A stretch of 64,000 nt of DNA from Rhizobiaceae bacterium (GCA_016742175.1 JACVCH010000009.1:158040-222039), one strand, 5' to 3'. Positions 1-9,639 are shown, numbered from the stretch's first letter. Translations and numbers: made by a program. Notes: generated by a model from the letters alone, not told the origin.

Positions 1-212
1 TCGAACAGGCGCTGGAAGCGCTCGAACGCATCGTCGACGACCTGGAACGCGGCGACGTCCCCCTCGACCAGTCCATTCGAATCTACGAGCGCGGCGAAGC
101 GCTCAAGGCGCATTGCGACCAGCTTCTGAAGGCCGCCGAGGACAAGGTGGAGAAGATCAGGCTGTCGCGCGACGGCAAGCCGATGGGCACGGAGCCGCTG
201 GACGGGGACTGA
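1..212 (+). CDS. xseB: Exodeoxyribonuclease VII small subunit, C-terminal part
   Basis: Frame from base 3 to the TGA at 210-212 gives 69 residues; the start lies outside the window. XseB is the small helical subunit that joins XseA in the nuclease degrading single-stranded DNA to oligonucleotides. The visible stretch has the family's pattern: [20 protein letters not shown], then an acidic/basic second helix ([15 protein letters not shown]) and a short tail. The full protein is usually about 80 residues, so only roughly the first ten are missing. Location upstream of dxs and tlyA matches the common Hyphomicrobiales order, although two genes (NYN and pirin) separate them here. Confidence 0.93.
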   Translation, partial: EQALEALERIVDDLERGDVPLDQSIRIYERGEALKAHCDQLLKAAEDKVEKIRLSRDGKPMGTEPLDGD

Positions 213-388
213 AGATAACGCAGAATGTCGTTTCGATTTTCGTGACAACCACTATTTTACCATTATATGCGCCATTTATGAGTTCGCGCTAATTCCAATG
301 TACGGCTTGCGCGTGTCGGTCTGTCGTGGCATTTGGTTTTTTACTCCGTTGCGTCCCGCTATCGTTTTGAGGCCGCAACGGCATAAAG

Positions 389-415
389 AGGGCTCCTGCG
401 GGAGCCCTTGCTATT
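389..415 (+). terminator. Rho-independent terminator hairpin in front of the NYN gene
   Basis: An 8-bp perfect stem (AGGGCTCC at 389-396, GGAGCCCT at 401-408) with a 4-base loop is followed by TGCTATTTTT. It ends only about 18 bases before the NYN start codon and just before its ribosome site. It either terminates an upstream transcript (xseB or a short RNA from ~275) or works as a leader attenuator for the NYN gene. Between 213 and 388 no protein gene is visible; GTGACA (242-247) and TATATG (264-269), spaced 16 bp, form a weak promoter-like pair. Confidence 0.75.
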
Positions 416-432
416 TTTAAGTGGGGGAATCG

Positions 433-1281
433 ATGAACAGGACCGCCGTATTTGTCGACGCCGGTTACCTCTTTGCCCAAGGAAGCGTCGCACTTACAGG
501 CAGCAAAAAAGCACGAACGGCGCTTATTCTAGATGCCAGTAAGGCCATTGCAGCTCTGAAGTCCATCGTCGAGCAGAAAGCCCCAAGCAGCAGCCTTCTC
601 CGAATATATTGGTATGACGGAGCTGTCGGGGGTGTTCGACCTACTACAGACCAAGCGGCGCTGGCAAATTTGGATGACGTGAAGCTGAGGCTTGGGTTTA
701 TCAACAGCCATGGTCAGCAGAAGGGCGTCGATTCGCTGATTGTTACCGATTTGATCGAACTCGCCCGACTTAAGTCGATAAGCGATGCAGTATTATTGTC
801 AGGTGACGAAGACGTACGGGTCGGCGTTCAAATTGCCCAAAATTATGGTGTGCGGCTCCATCTAATTGGCATTGCACCCAGTCGGGGTTCGCAATCCCCG
901 CAGTTGCTCCAAGAAGCGGACACCACATCCGAATGGTCTCCGGACATGATCAGCAATTTTCTCTCATTGAGAGAGGATCAATCCGCGCAGATCATCGACA
1001 TTGTTGACGTCGTCGTAACCGATAACCCGCAGATTTTGGGGGAGCAGCAGATACTCGAGAAGATTGAAGCGGCCGTTGCAACCTTCGTTGCTAGCTTGGC
1101 GGCTGCCGATGTTCAGGGTATCGTCGCTTACTGGGAAACTGCACGTGGTGTTCCGACCGAGCTTGACCGCAAGATTTTGCCGATATGTGGTACCGCGCTC
1201 GGAAGGAACTTGGATCGCACCGAAATTAGGCACATGCGCTCGTGCTTCCAAACAACTGTAAAAAAGCGCGTCGACGGGTAA
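433..1281 (+). CDS. NYN-domain (PIN-like) putative ribonuclease, LabA/DUF88 type
   Basis: The protein has 282 residues. The N-terminal two thirds looks like an NYN domain: FVDAGYLF with Asp9, GVDSLIVTD with Asp100 and Asp106, and SGDEDVRVGV with Asp125 and Asp127, the acidic residues expected to hold Mg2+ in this PIN-related nuclease fold. The last ~100 residues match no domain I recognise. ATG 433 is preferred over GTG 421 because GGGGGAAT at 422-429 is a good ribosome site for it. The gene is noticeably lower in GC than its neighbours, uses codons such as TTA and ATA, and splits the usual xseB-dxs neighbourhood, all suggesting acquisition. Its RNA target is unknown; family members act in RNA decay or defence. 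Confidence 0.82.
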   Translation: MNRTAVFVDAGYLFAQGSVALTGSKKARTALILDASKAIAALKSIVEQKAPSSSLLRIYWYDGAVGGVRPTTDQAALANLDDVKLRLGFINSHGQQKGVDSLIVTDLIELARLKSISDAVLLSGDEDVRVGVQIAQNYGVRLHLIGIAPSRGSQSPQLLQEADTTSEWSPDMISNFLSLREDQSAQIIDIVDVVVTDNPQILGEQQILEKIEAAVATFVASLAAADVQGIVAYWETARGVPTELDRKILPICGTALGRNLDRTEIRHMRSCFQTTVKKRVDG

Positions 1282-1291
1282 GCAAGAACCC

Positions 1292-2212
1292 ATGAGCTTC
1301 TTCCCCGGGACTGACCCCGCCGCGGGCGACGCGTTCGCCTGCGATGCCATCGAAACGCTCATCATCCCGCGCGCGCATGACATCGGCGGCCTCGAAGTCC
1401 GCCGCGCGCTGCCGTCGGCGCGCCGCCGGCTCGTCGGGCCGTTCATTTTCTTCGACCGCATGGGCCCGGCGATCCTGCGTGCAGGGCAGGCGCTCGACGT
1501 GCGGCCGCACCCGCATATCGGGCTCGCGACGGTCACCTATCTCTTCGACGGCAAGATTCGCCATCGCGATTCGCTCGGCACCGAAATGGTGATCGAGGCC
1601 GGCGACGTGAACCTGATGACGGCCGGGCGCGGCATCGTGCATTCGGAGCGCTCGCCGGAGGAATTGCGGGGTGGCCCGCTCTCCATCTCCGGCCTCCAGA
1701 CCTGGCTCGCCTTGCCGGACGACAAGGAGGAAATCGCGCCGCTGTTTGAGAATACCGGCCGCGCCGAACTCCCCGAAATCGACGGCGAGGAGGCGACGGG
1801 GCGCATCGTCATCGGCTCGTTCTCGGGCCTCAAGGCGCCGGTGCGCACCGCATCCGACACGCTCTACGCCGACATTCGCCTGAAGCCGGGCGGGCGTATC
1901 CCGATCCCGGCGGATACGGAAGAGCGTGCGATCTATATCCTTGAAGGCGAGGTCGACATCGCCGGCGATCGCTTTGCGGACAACCAGCTTCTCGTCTTCC
2001 GCGAGGGCGACGAGATCGTCGTCGGGTCGGAGCGCGGCGCGCATTTCATGCTCTTCGGCGGCGCCTCGCTCGGCTCGCGCCGCTACATCTGGTGGAACTT
2101 CGTCTCTTCGTCGAAGGAGCGGATCGAGCAGGCGAAGGAAGAGTGGCGCACCGGACGGTTCGACATCGTGCCGGGCGATGCCGAGGATCGCATTCCGCTT
2201 CCCGAGGGCTGA
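1292..2212 (+). CDS. Pirin family bicupin
   Basis: 306 residues, a usual pirin length. The N-cupin carries the motif [15 protein letters not shown] around residues 73-87, a DSLG stretch at 93-96 and GRGIVHSER at 112-120. His73, His75, His117 and Glu119 match the iron-binding set of pirins. The C-terminal part holds the second cupin ([20 protein letters not shown] in the predicted strands). Some bacterial pirins act as quercetin 2,3-dioxygenases or as redox-sensing regulators; which applies here cannot be told. It starts 10 bases after the NYN stop and may share its transcript, and is followed after 61 bases by dxs. Confidence 0.93.
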   Translation: MSFFPGTDPAAGDAFACDAIETLIIPRAHDIGGLEVRRALPSARRRLVGPFIFFDRMGPAILRAGQALDVRPHPHIGLATVTYLFDGKIRHRDSLGTEMVIEAGDVNLMTAGRGIVHSERSPEELRGGPLSISGLQTWLALPDDKEEIAPLFENTGRAELPEIDGEEATGRIVIGSFSGLKAPVRTASDTLYADIRLKPGGRIPIPADTEERAIYILEGEVDIAGDRFADNQLLVFREGDEIVVGSERGAHFMLFGGASLGSRRYIWWNFVSSSKERIEQAKEEWRTGRFDIVPGDAEDRIPLPEG

Positions 2213-2273
2213 GCGTCGCATTTACTTTCGCAACCCGAGCCACTATCTCCCCGTTAACGCGCGACGAGAGATC

Positions 2274-4196
2274 ATGGCACCTGTGAAATCACCCCCCGAG
2301 ACGCCACTCCTGGACCAGGTCAAGGTTCCAGCGGACCTTCGCCGCCTGAAGGAAGGCGACCTGCCGCAACTGGCGGACGAGCTGCGTCACGAACTGATCG
2401 ACGCCGTCTCGCAGACCGGCGGGCATCTGGGCGCAGGACTCGGCGTGGTCGAACTGACCGTCGCGCTGCACTATGTCTTCGACACGCCCGCCGACCGCAT
2501 CATCTGGGACGTCGGCCACCAGGCCTATCCGCACAAGATTCTGACCGGCCGCCGCGACCGCATCCGCACCCTGCGCCAGGAGCACGGCCTGTCCGGCTTC
2601 ACCAAGCGCTCCGAAAGCGAATATGACCCGTTCGGCGCGGCGCATTCCTCGACATCGATTTCGGCCGGCCTCGGCATGGCCGTCGCGCGCGATCTCGCCG
2701 GCGCGAAGAACAACGTCATCGCGGTCATCGGCGACGGCGCGATGTCGGCCGGCATGGCCTATGAGGCGATGAACAATGCCGGCGCGCTCGACGCGCGGCT
2801 GATCGTGATCCTCAACGACAACGACATGTCGATCGCCCCGCCCTCGGGCGCAATGAGCCATTATCTCGCGCGCCTCGCTTCGGGCTCGACCTATGCCGGC
2901 ATCCGCGATTTCGGCAAGAAGCTCACTGGGTATCTCGGCAAGCGCGCCGACAAGGCGATCACCCGCGCGGTCGAGCACGCGCGCGGCTACGTCACCGGTG
3001 GAACGCTCTTCGAGGAACTCGGCTTCTTCCATATCGGCCCGATCGACGGCCACAATCTGGAACACCTCGTCCCGGTGCTGAAGAACGTGCGCGACAATGG
3101 CGAGGGGCCGATCCTGATCCATGTCGTGACCAAGAAGGGCAAGGGTTACGCCCCCGCCGAGGAAGCCGCCGACAAGTATCACGGCGTCAACAAGTTCGAC
3201 GTCATCTCCGGCGCGCAGGCTAAGGCCCCCGCCAATGCACCGGCCTACACCAAGGTCTTCGCTGACGCGCTGATCCAGGAAGCGCGCGAGGACGACAGGA
3301 TCGTCGCGGTCACCGCCGCGATGCCTTCGGGCACGGGCCTCGACCATTTCGGCAAGGAGTTTCCGGACCGCACCTTCGATGTCGGCATCGCCGAGCAGCA
3401 CGGCGTCACCTTCGCCGCCGGCCTTGCGACCGAGGGCTTCAAGCCCTTCGCCACCATCTATTCGACCTTCCTCCAGCGCGCCTACGACCAGGTCGTCCAC
3501 GACGTCGCGATCCAGGGCCTGCCGGTGCGCTTTCCCATCGACCGGGCCGGCTTCGTCGGTGCGGACGGCGCGACCCATTGCGGCGCGTTCGACGTCACCT
3601 ATCTCGCCTCTCTGCCCGGCTTCGTCGTCATGGCCGCCGCCGACGAGGCGGATCTGAAGCACATGGTGCGCACCGCCGCCGCCTATGATGACGGCCCGAT
3701 CTCCTTCCGCTATCCGCGCGGCAATGGTGTCGGCGTCGAGATGCCCGCACGCGGCGAAATCCTCGAAATCGGCAAGGGCCGCATCGTCAAGCAAGGCACC
3801 AAGGTCGCGCTCCTCTCCTTCGGCACGCGGCTGGCGGACTGCCTGCTCGCCGCCGAGGAACTCGACGCGGCCGGCCTGTCGACCACCGTCGCGGACGCCC
3901 GCTTCGCCAAGCCGCTCGACGAGGACCTCGTCCGCCGCCTCGCGCGCGAGCACGAGGTGCTGATCACCGTCGAGGAAGGCGCGATCGGCGGTTTCGCCAG
4001 CCACGTCCTGCACTTCCTCGCCCATGACGGCTTGCTCGAAACCGGCATCAAGGTCCGCCCGCTGATCCTGCCGGACGAATTCACCGACCACGCGAAGCCG
4101 GAAAAGATGTATGCCGACGCCGGGCTCGATTCCGCCGGCATCGTGCGCACCGTCTTCGCCGCCTTGGGCCGCGACCGCGCAGCCGCCACGGCGTGA
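2274..4196 (+). CDS. dxs: 1-deoxy-D-xylulose-5-phosphate synthase
   Basis: Condenses pyruvate and glyceraldehyde 3-phosphate to 1-deoxyxylulose 5-phosphate, the first step of the MEP isoprenoid pathway and a source for thiamine and pyridoxal. 640 residues, normal for the family. Visible marks are [26 protein letters not shown], the thiamine diphosphate motif starting [18 protein letters not shown], and [15 protein letters not shown] with the catalytic Glu. ATG 2274 (MAPVKSPPE) is chosen over the longer open frame reaching 1926, whose extra part lies inside the pirin gene and is low-complexity Arg/Ser. ACGAGAG precedes the start. ispH, the last enzyme of the same pathway, lies in this window at 17818. 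Confidence 0.98.
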   Translation: MAPVKSPPETPLLDQVKVPADLRRLKEGDLPQLADELRHELIDAVSQTGGHLGAGLGVVELTVALHYVFDTPADRIIWDVGHQAYPHKILTGRRDRIRTLRQEHGLSGFTKRSESEYDPFGAAHSSTSISAGLGMAVARDLAGAKNNVIAVIGDGAMSAGMAYEAMNNAGALDARLIVILNDNDMSIAPPSGAMSHYLARLASGSTYAGIRDFGKKLTGYLGKRADKAITRAVEHARGYVTGGTLFEELGFFHIGPIDGHNLEHLVPVLKNVRDNGEGPILIHVVTKKGKGYAPAEEAADKYHGVNKFDVISGAQAKAPANAPAYTKVFADALIQEAREDDRIVAVTAAMPSGTGLDHFGKEFPDRTFDVGIAEQHGVTFAAGLATEGFKPFATIYSTFLQRAYDQVVHDVAIQGLPVRFPIDRAGFVGADGATHCGAFDVTYLASLPGFVVMAAADEADLKHMVRTAAAYDDGPISFRYPRGNGVGVEMPARGEILEIGKGRIVKQGTKVALLSFGTRLADCLLAAEELDAAGLSTTVADARFAKPLDEDLVRRLAREHEVLITVEEGAIGGFASHVLHFLAHDGLLETGIKVRPLILPDEFTDHAKPEKMYADAGLDSAGIVRTVFAALGRDRAAATA

Positions 4197-4942
4197 GCGC
4201 GGAAAAGCTTCGCCTCGACGAACTGCTCGTCACCCGCGGGCTCTTCGCCTCCCGCTCGCGCGCGCGCGACGCGATCCTGCGCGGCACGGTTACCGTTGCC
4301 GGCGCGGTCGTGACCAAGCCCGGCCTCGGCGTTTCCGTAGATGCCGAAATTACCGTCGATGACCCGGCGCAGGACTACGTCTCCCGCGCGGCTCTCAAGC
4401 TCGTCCACGCACTCGACGCCTTTGGCCTCAATCCCTCCGGCACCACCGCGCTCGACATCGGCGCCTCCACCGGCGGCTTCACGCAGATCCTGCTCGACCG
4501 CGGCGCGGCGCATGTCTTCGCCATCGATGTCGGCCACGACCAGCTTGACGCGACCCTCGCCGCCGACCCGCGCGTCACCTCCATCGAGCGCCTCAACGCC
4601 CGCGACCTCGCCGCCGAGCACCTGAACGGCATCGCGCCCGATTTCCTCGTCTCCGACGTCTCCTTCATCTCGCTGAAGCTGGCCCTGCCGCCCGCACTCG
4701 CCCTCGCGGCGCCCGGCGCGCGCGGCGTCTTCCTCGTCAAGCCGCAATTCGAGGCGGGCCGCGATGCGATCGGCAAGGGCGGTCTCCTGCGCGATCCCGC
4801 ACAGGCGGAAGCCGTCGCCGAAGACCTCCGGAACTGGCTCGACGCCATGCCCGGCTGGCGCGCGATGGGCCTCGTCCCGTCTCCCATCGAAGGCGGCGAC
4901 GGCAACCGCGAATTTCTGTTGGCCGGAGTGAAGAACCGATGA
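4193..4942 (+). CDS. tlyA: TlyA family rRNA (cytidine-2'-O)-methyltransferase
   Basis: 249 residues: an S4 RNA-binding domain (about residues 5-66, [20 protein letters not shown]) followed by an FtsJ-like SAM methyltransferase ([20 protein letters not shown] near residue 84, later VSDVSFISL and VKPQFEAGR). TlyA proteins 2'-O-methylate cytidines of ribosomal RNA; some are also called hemolysins. The start is a GTG overlapping the dxs stop as GTGA, indicating translational coupling. The gene runs directly into the next methyltransferase with a similar 4-base overlap, so dxs, tlyA and the rlmD-like gene form one operon. Confidence 0.95.
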   Translation: MSAEKLRLDELLVTRGLFASRSRARDAILRGTVTVAGAVVTKPGLGVSVDAEITVDDPAQDYVSRAALKLVHALDAFGLNPSGTTALDIGASTGGFTQILLDRGAAHVFAIDVGHDQLDATLAADPRVTSIERLNARDLAAEHLNGIAPDFLVSDVSFISLKLALPPALALAAPGARGVFLVKPQFEAGRDAIGKGGLLRDPAQAEAVAEDLRNWLDAMPGWRAMGLVPSPIEGGDGNREFLLAGVKNR

Positions 4943-6183
4943 GCACCGCGCTCACCATCGACCATCTGGGCGCGCAGGGCGACGGCGTCGCCCCCACCGG
5001 CAACGGCCAGGTCTTCGTTCCCTTCACGCTGCCCGGCGAGCGCGTTACCGCGGCCGTAGGCAAGAACCGCGCCGACCTCCTCGCCATTCTCGATCCATCG
5101 CCGCAGCGCGTCGCGCCTGCCTGCCGCCATTTCGGCACCTGCGGCGGCTGCGCCCTGCAGCACATGGCGATGCCCGCCTATCTTGGCTGGAAGCGCGACA
5201 AGGTTGTCGCCGCCTTGAAGGGCAGGGGCATCGACGCGCCCGTCGGCGACATCGTTGCCAGCCCGCCGCATTCGCGCCGCCGCGTCGTCTTCGCCGTCCG
5301 CCGCACCGAGCGCGGCATGCTGCTCGGCTACAACCAGGCACTGTCGCACCAGATCGTCGACATTGAGGAATGCCCGATTTCGGTTCCGGCCATCGTCTCG
5401 GCGCTCGACAAGCTGCGCGAACTCGCGCGCATCGCATGCAACACCGGCGACGCCTTCCGCATGGCCGTCACCGCCAGCGAAACCGGCCTCGACATCGAAT
5501 TGCGCGATGCTGGCAAGCTCACCGACGACGCCCGCACCGCCGCCTCCCGCTTCGCCATGGCTGCCGGCTTCCCCCGCGTCAGCTTCGATGGCGAGATCGT
5601 CATCGAGCCGAACAAACCTGTGCTTCTTGCTGGCGAAATCGCCGTCATGCCGCCCCCCGGCGCCTTCGTGCAGGCCGTCGCCCGCGCCGAAGAGGCGATG
5701 GCGGCGCTCGTCACCGATCATCTGCGCAAGGCGAAGAACGTCGCCGACCTCTTCTGCGGCTGGGGCACGTTCTCGCTGCGATTGGCGAAGCGATCGCAGG
5801 TCCACGCCGTCGAGGCCGACGCCCCGGCGCTCGCCGCCCTCGACCGCGCCTTCCGCTTCGGTGAGGGCCTGAAGACTGTCACCACCGAAAAGCGCGACCT
5901 CTTCCGCCGCCCGCTCACCTTCAAGGAACTCGACGCCCGCTTCGACGGCCTCGTCTTCGACCCGCCCCGCGCCGGCGCGGAGGACCAAGCCAAGCAGATC
6001 GCCCGCTCGTCCGTGCCCCACGTCGCCGCCGTCTCCTGCAACCCCGTCACACTAGCCCGCGACCTCGAAATCCTGATCTCCGGCGGCTACGCCTTGAAAT
6101 CGGTCACGCCCGTCGACCAGTTCCTCTGGTCGCCGCATGTCGAGGCGGTTGCGCTGTTGGAGAAGCCGAAGAAGCGGCGGTGA
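4939..6183 (+). CDS. TrmA/RlmD-type 23S rRNA uridine-C5 methyltransferase
   Basis: 414 residues. It has an N-terminal TRAM-like beta domain, Cys62, Cys68, Cys71 and Cys145 spaced as the [4Fe-4S] ligands of the RumA/RlmD family, a SAM domain with VADLFCGWGTFSLRLA, a FDPPRAG motif, and the catalytic Cys367 in VSCNPVTLARD. It should methylate C5 of a uridine in 23S rRNA; whether the site is U1939, U747 or tRNA U54 cannot be decided from sequence, so no symbol is given. The ATG overlaps the tlyA stop (ATGA), and it is the last gene of the dxs operon; Fic is convergent 20 bases downstream. Confidence 0.93.
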   Translation: MSTALTIDHLGAQGDGVAPTGNGQVFVPFTLPGERVTAAVGKNRADLLAILDPSPQRVAPACRHFGTCGGCALQHMAMPAYLGWKRDKVVAALKGRGIDAPVGDIVASPPHSRRRVVFAVRRTERGMLLGYNQALSHQIVDIEECPISVPAIVSALDKLRELARIACNTGDAFRMAVTASETGLDIELRDAGKLTDDARTAASRFAMAAGFPRVSFDGEIVIEPNKPVLLAGEIAVMPPPGAFVQAVARAEEAMAALVTDHLRKAKNVADLFCGWGTFSLRLAKRSQVHAVEADAPALAALDRAFRFGEGLKTVTTEKRDLFRRPLTFKELDARFDGLVFDPPRAGAEDQAKQIARSSVPHVAAVSCNPVTLARDLEILISGGYALKSVTPVDQFLWSPHVEAVALLEKPKKRR

Positions 6184-6202
6184 GTTGATAGGAGGACGGG
6201 CG

Positions 6203-7348
6203 TCATTCACCGGCGCGCAGGATGGGCCTTGAAGCGAAATATTCGGGCATCGAAGGCCCTTCCACCTTTTCCAGAAGTCCGATTTCTTCCAGATTTCCGA
6301 TGGTCATGCGCGCCGCGCGATGAGTGACGCCGAGGAGCGACCGGACCATCGGTGTCGTTACCACCGGCGCGGCGAACAGATAATCGATCAGGATGACCAC
6401 GTTATTGGAACGGAATTTCGTCATTGCCAGATCGCGATAATGCGTCTGCAGATCGATCAGGCGATCGATGATCTGGATGGAGTTGGTGCAGGTGTCCTGG
6501 CAGATGGCCAGGAAAAACCGCAGCCATTCGGTCCAGTCGCCTGCCGTGGAAACATTGAACATCCGGTCGATATATTCGTCCTTGCGGGCTTCGAGGCTAG
6601 CGCTGGGATAGAAGACGGGCGTCGCGAGCGCGCCGCGCGCCATGAGAATGAGAGGGATCAGAATTCGCCCCACGCGTCCGTTGCCATCGGCAAATGGGTG
6701 AATCGTCTCGAATTGGTAGTGAACCATCGCCGCTTCCAGCAGCGGGGGGATGTCATCGGGATTTTCGCGATTGATGAACCCCTCCAGCCGGTCCATTGCG
6801 ACGATCGTCTCCTTGGGAGGCGGCGGAAGGAACCTCGCCTTTTCGGGCGTCGGCCCTCCGATCCAGTTCTGGTCCTGCTTGTAGTCGCCGGGCCGCTTGT
6901 TGCCACCTCGGTTATGGGACAGTCCTGACAGGAGTTTGCTGTGCGTTTCTTGAATGAGGCGATGGCAGATCGGAAGGTCGGCCATGAGGTTCATCGCGTG
7001 AGCCAGTGCCGACGCGTAGTTCAAGACTTCGACCGTATCGGCACGAGCGCCATCCTCGGCGCCCGCCTCCAGCAGAGCCAGTTCGTCATTGGTCGTGTAT
7101 GTCCCTTCCATCGCAGAAGAGAGCAGTGCTTCGCGCCGTTGAAGCGGGCGGATGATCAATTGCGGATTGCGAAGCTGCGCCATCTTGGCATTCAAGGCGC
7201 CGATGCCCGCCATCGCTTCGCCATAGGACATGAAGATGGCCGACAGGTCCAGGCGGGGTGGCAGCGGATCGGGAACGAATGCCTGCGCGCCCTGGATCGT
7301 CGAAACCAGCTTGCCTGGGGAGTGTTTGCCGAACAGGCCGTATTCCAT
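6203..7348 (-). CDS. Fic-domain AMPylase, class II (N-terminal inhibitory helix)
   Basis: 381 residues. The full catalytic loop HPFADGNGRVGR occupies residues 217-228 (His217 base, Asp221, Arg225/228), so the enzyme should be able to transfer AMP from ATP to a protein hydroxyl. An autoinhibitory motif of the (S/T)xxxE(G/N) type is present before the Fic core as S77-SAM-E81-G82, making this a class II Fic that controls itself rather than one needing a separate antitoxin. The C-terminal ~90 residues (VVTTPMVRSLLGVTHRAAR region) look like a winged helix, as in the SoFic type. The target is unknown. It lies alone, on the minus strand, downstream of tldD and of a palindromic site. Confidence 0.94.
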   Translation of the reverse strand: MEYGLFGKHSPGKLVSTIQGAQAFVPDPLPPRLDLSAIFMSYGEAMAGIGALNAKMAQLRNPQLIIRPLQRREALLSSAMEGTYTTNDELALLEAGAEDGARADTVEVLNYASALAHAMNLMADLPICHRLIQETHSKLLSGLSHNRGGNKRPGDYKQDQNWIGGPTPEKARFLPPPPKETIVAMDRLEGFINRENPDDIPPLLEAAMVHYQFETIHPFADGNGRVGRILIPLILMARGALATPVFYPSASLEARKDEYIDRMFNVSTAGDWTEWLRFFLAICQDTCTNSIQIIDRLIDLQTHYRDLAMTKFRSNNVVILIDYLFAAPVVTTPMVRSLLGVTHRAARMTIGNLEEIGLLEKVEGPSMPEYFASRPILRAGE

Positions 7349-7420
7349 GATGATACCTTAGGGCCGGTTTGATATCATCCAACGGTGTGCAGTGTACCTA
7401 GGTATCGTGTCAAGCCTCAC

Positions 7421-7449
7421 GTGATACATAAACACTGATTATGTATCAC
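7421..7449. repeat. 11-bp perfect inverted repeat at the tldD/fic junction
   Basis: GTGATACATAA (7421-7431) and TTATGTATCAC (7439-7449) pair perfectly around a 7-base spacer. The repeat contains the tldD stop codon (7446-7448) and sits upstream of fic on the minus strand. No T-run follows on either strand, so it is not a standard terminator. A TTGACA lies next to it (7413 down to 7408, minus strand), followed by the palindrome TACCTAGGTA. It is a candidate operator for fic or an RNA hairpin at the tldD mRNA end. Confidence 0.6.
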
Positions 7450-8861
7450 GCCCTCGTCCCGCCCACCGTCATCTTGTCCATCCGCAGATGCGGCTGTCCC
7501 ACCCCCACCGGCACGCCCTGGCCGGCCTTGCCGCACATGCCGATGCCGGTGTCGAGCTTCATGTCGTTGCCGATCATGGAGACGCGATGCATCGCGTCCG
7601 GCCCGTTGCCAATCAGCATCGCGCCCTTGATCGGCCGGGTCACCTTGCCGTTCTCGATCCGGTAGGCTTCGGTGCAGCCGAAGACGAATTTTCCGGACGT
7701 GATGTCGACCTGCCCGCCGCCGAAGGAGACGGCGTAGATGCCGTCCTTCACCGAGGCGATGATCTCCTCGGGCGTATGGTCGCCGCCGGTCATATAGGTG
7801 TTGGTCATGCGCGGCATCGGCTGGTGCGCGTAGGATTCGCGGCGCCCGTTGCCGGTCGGCGCCATGCCCATCAGCCGCGCGTTCTGCCGGTCCTGCATGT
7901 AGCCGACGAGCTTGCCGTCCTCGATCAGCACGGTGCGGTTGGTCGCCGTGCCCTCGTCGTCGATCGTCAGCGACCCGCGCCGCTCCGAAATCGTGCCGTC
8001 GTCGACCACTGTGACGCCCTTGGCAGCGACCTGGCTGCCCATCAGGCCGGAAAAGGCGGATGTCTTCTTGCGGTTGAAATCGCCCTCGAGCCCGTGGCCG
8101 ACGGCTTCGTGCAGCATCACGCCCGGCCAGCCATTGGCGAGCACGATGTCGAACGTGCCGGCCGGCGCATCCTCTGCTTCGAGGTTCACCAGCGCCTGGC
8201 GCAGCGCCTCGCCGGCCGCGAACTGCCAGCTTGCGTCGGCGAGGAACTCGCCGAATCCCTTGCGCCCGCCCGCACCGTAGGAGCCGGTCTCCTGCCGGTC
8301 GCCGTCGCCGACGACGACCGCGACGTTGAAGCGGACGAGGGGGCGCACGTCGGTCGCGATCCGCCCGTCCGCGCGCACGATCTCGACATGCTGCCACGAG
8401 GCGGCGAGCGAGGCCGTCACCTGCCGCACACGCGGGTCGCGCCCCCGCAACCACGTGTCGATGTCCTGCAAAAGCTTCGCCTTCTCGGCAAAGCCGGGCT
8501 CGGCGATCGGATTGGCGTCGCCATAAAGCTTGGCATTCGTGCCCTGTGGCACAGCCGCGAGCGTGCCGGAATGGCCGGCCTTCACGGCGCCGACCGCATC
8601 CGCGGCACGCAGCAGCGCGGCTTGCGACAATTCATTGGCATGCGCATAGCCGACCGCCTCGCCGGCGACCGCGCGCAGCCCAAAACCCTTGTCGGTGTTG
8701 AAGCTGGCGGTCTTCAGCCGGCCATTGTCGAACACCAGCGCCTCGCCCTCGCGATATTCGAGGAACAACTCACCATCGTCCGACCCGCCGACCGTCTCGG
8801 AAACGATCCGGCGCACGGCCTCTTCGGAAATGTCGAACTGTTCGATAAGGCGCTGGGTCAC
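7446..8861 (-). CDS. tldD: Metalloprotease TldD
   Basis: 471 residues, normal for TldD. His251-Glu252-Ala-Val-Gly-His256 (HEAVGHGLEGD) is the HExxxH zinc motif of the family. TldD works with TldE/PmbA to cut unfolded or leader peptides, classically in microcin B17 maturation and CcdA degradation; a tldE partner is not in this window. A GTG at 8861 (VTQRLIEQFDISEEAVRR) with GGAGACC upstream is the likely start. The frame stays open another 60 codons but that part runs into the repeat array and has no TldD similarity. Confidence 0.95.
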   Translation of the reverse strand: MTQRLIEQFDISEEAVRRIVSETVGGSDDGELFLEYREGEALVFDNGRLKTASFNTDKGFGLRAVAGEAVGYAHANELSQAALLRAADAVGAVKAGHSGTLAAVPQGTNAKLYGDANPIAEPGFAEKAKLLQDIDTWLRGRDPRVRQVTASLAASWQHVEIVRADGRIATDVRPLVRFNVAVVVGDGDRQETGSYGAGGRKGFGEFLADASWQFAAGEALRQALVNLEAEDAPAGTFDIVLANGWPGVMLHEAVGHGLEGDFNRKKTSAFSGLMGSQVAAKGVTVVDDGTISERRGSLTIDDEGTATNRTVLIEDGKLVGYMQDRQNARLMGMAPTGNGRRESYAHQPMPRMTNTYMTGGDHTPEEIIASVKDGIYAVSFGGGQVDITSGKFVFGCTEAYRIENGKVTRPIKGAMLIGNGPDAMHRVSMIGNDMKLDTGIGMCGKAGQGVPVGVGQPHLRMDKMTVGGTRA

Positions 8862-8960
8862 GAGGGGTCTCCGTGGACTGAAACGGTCCGCCCTATATAG
8901 AGACGCCGATCCGGTTTCGCGACCCGGCGAACGCATCATGCCCGACAGCCCGCGACAGGC

Positions 8961-9615
8961 GTCATTCCGGCCGAAGTCCGAGCGCAGCGAGCCGAGAGCC
9001 GGAACCCATTCCGTGCAGTTTCCGCCCGGAACCACGGTCACGGAATGGCTCCCGGATACGGAGCCGCTGCTCCGCGCCGGCTCCGTTCCGGGATGACGCG
9101 GAGAGGGAGGTGCTCGTCATCTGCAAACGTCCGGCGTGACGTGGAGTGGGCAGCGGCGGAGACGAATGTGGCGCAGAGGGAGGTGCACAAAAATGGACCG
9201 TCCGCACCCCTCGACAGGCGTCATTCCGGCCGAAGTCCGAGCGCAGCGAGGCGAGAGCCGGAACCCATGCCGTGAGGTCTCCGCTCGGAACCACTCTCAC
9301 GGACTGGCTCCCGGATACGGACGCCGCCGCTTCGCGCCGGCCCCGTTCCGGGATGACGCGGAGAGGGGGTGCTCGTCATCTGCAAACGTCCGGCGCACCG
9401 TGGAGCGGGCAGTGGCGGAGACGAATGTGGCGGAGAGGGAGGTGCACAAAAATGGACCGTCCGCGTCCCTCGACTGGCGTCATTCCGGCCGAAGCCCGAG
9501 CGCAGCGAGGCGAGAGCCGGAACCCACTCCGTGCGGTTTCCGCCCGGAACCACAGTCACGGAATGGCTCCCGGATACGGGCATGTCGCTGCGCGCCATGC
9601 CCGTTCCGGGATGAC
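8961..9615. repeat. Tandem array of three R1 palindromic repeats (period 259 bp)
   Basis: Three copies of a ~137-bp element lie at 8961-9097, 9220-9357 and 9479-9615, each beginning GTCATTCCGG and ending TTCCGGGATGAC, i.e. with imperfect terminal inverted repeats. The two spacers (9098-9219 and 9358-9478) are themselves about 92% alike, so the unit of duplication is 259 bp, with start-to-start distance exactly 259 both times. A fourth, inverted copy is at 33618-33740. The frames open through this region on both strands are repeat-derived and not proteins. The whole gap 8862-9639 between tldD and the ialB-like gene holds only this array. Confidence 0.92.
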
Positions 9616-9639
9616 GCGCTTCATCAAGGTTTGCGCATC

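Noticed and set aside
421..432. GTG 421 as NYN start
   Set aside because: It would place the ribosome site inside the coding region; ATG 433 has GGGGGAAT at proper distance.
1926..2273. 116-codon extension upstream of dxs
   Set aside because: It lies inside the pirin gene in another frame, is Arg/Ser-rich low-complexity and has no Dxs similarity; ATG 2274 gives the normal length.
8862..9041. Extended TldD N-terminus from ATG 9041
   Set aside because: The added 60 residues come from the R1 repeat; GTG 8861 has a ribosome site and fits TldD length.
8961..9615. Possible CRISPR array
   Set aside because: Repeat units are ~137 bp with terminal inverted repeats, and spacers are near-identical to each other rather than unique; no cas genes are near.
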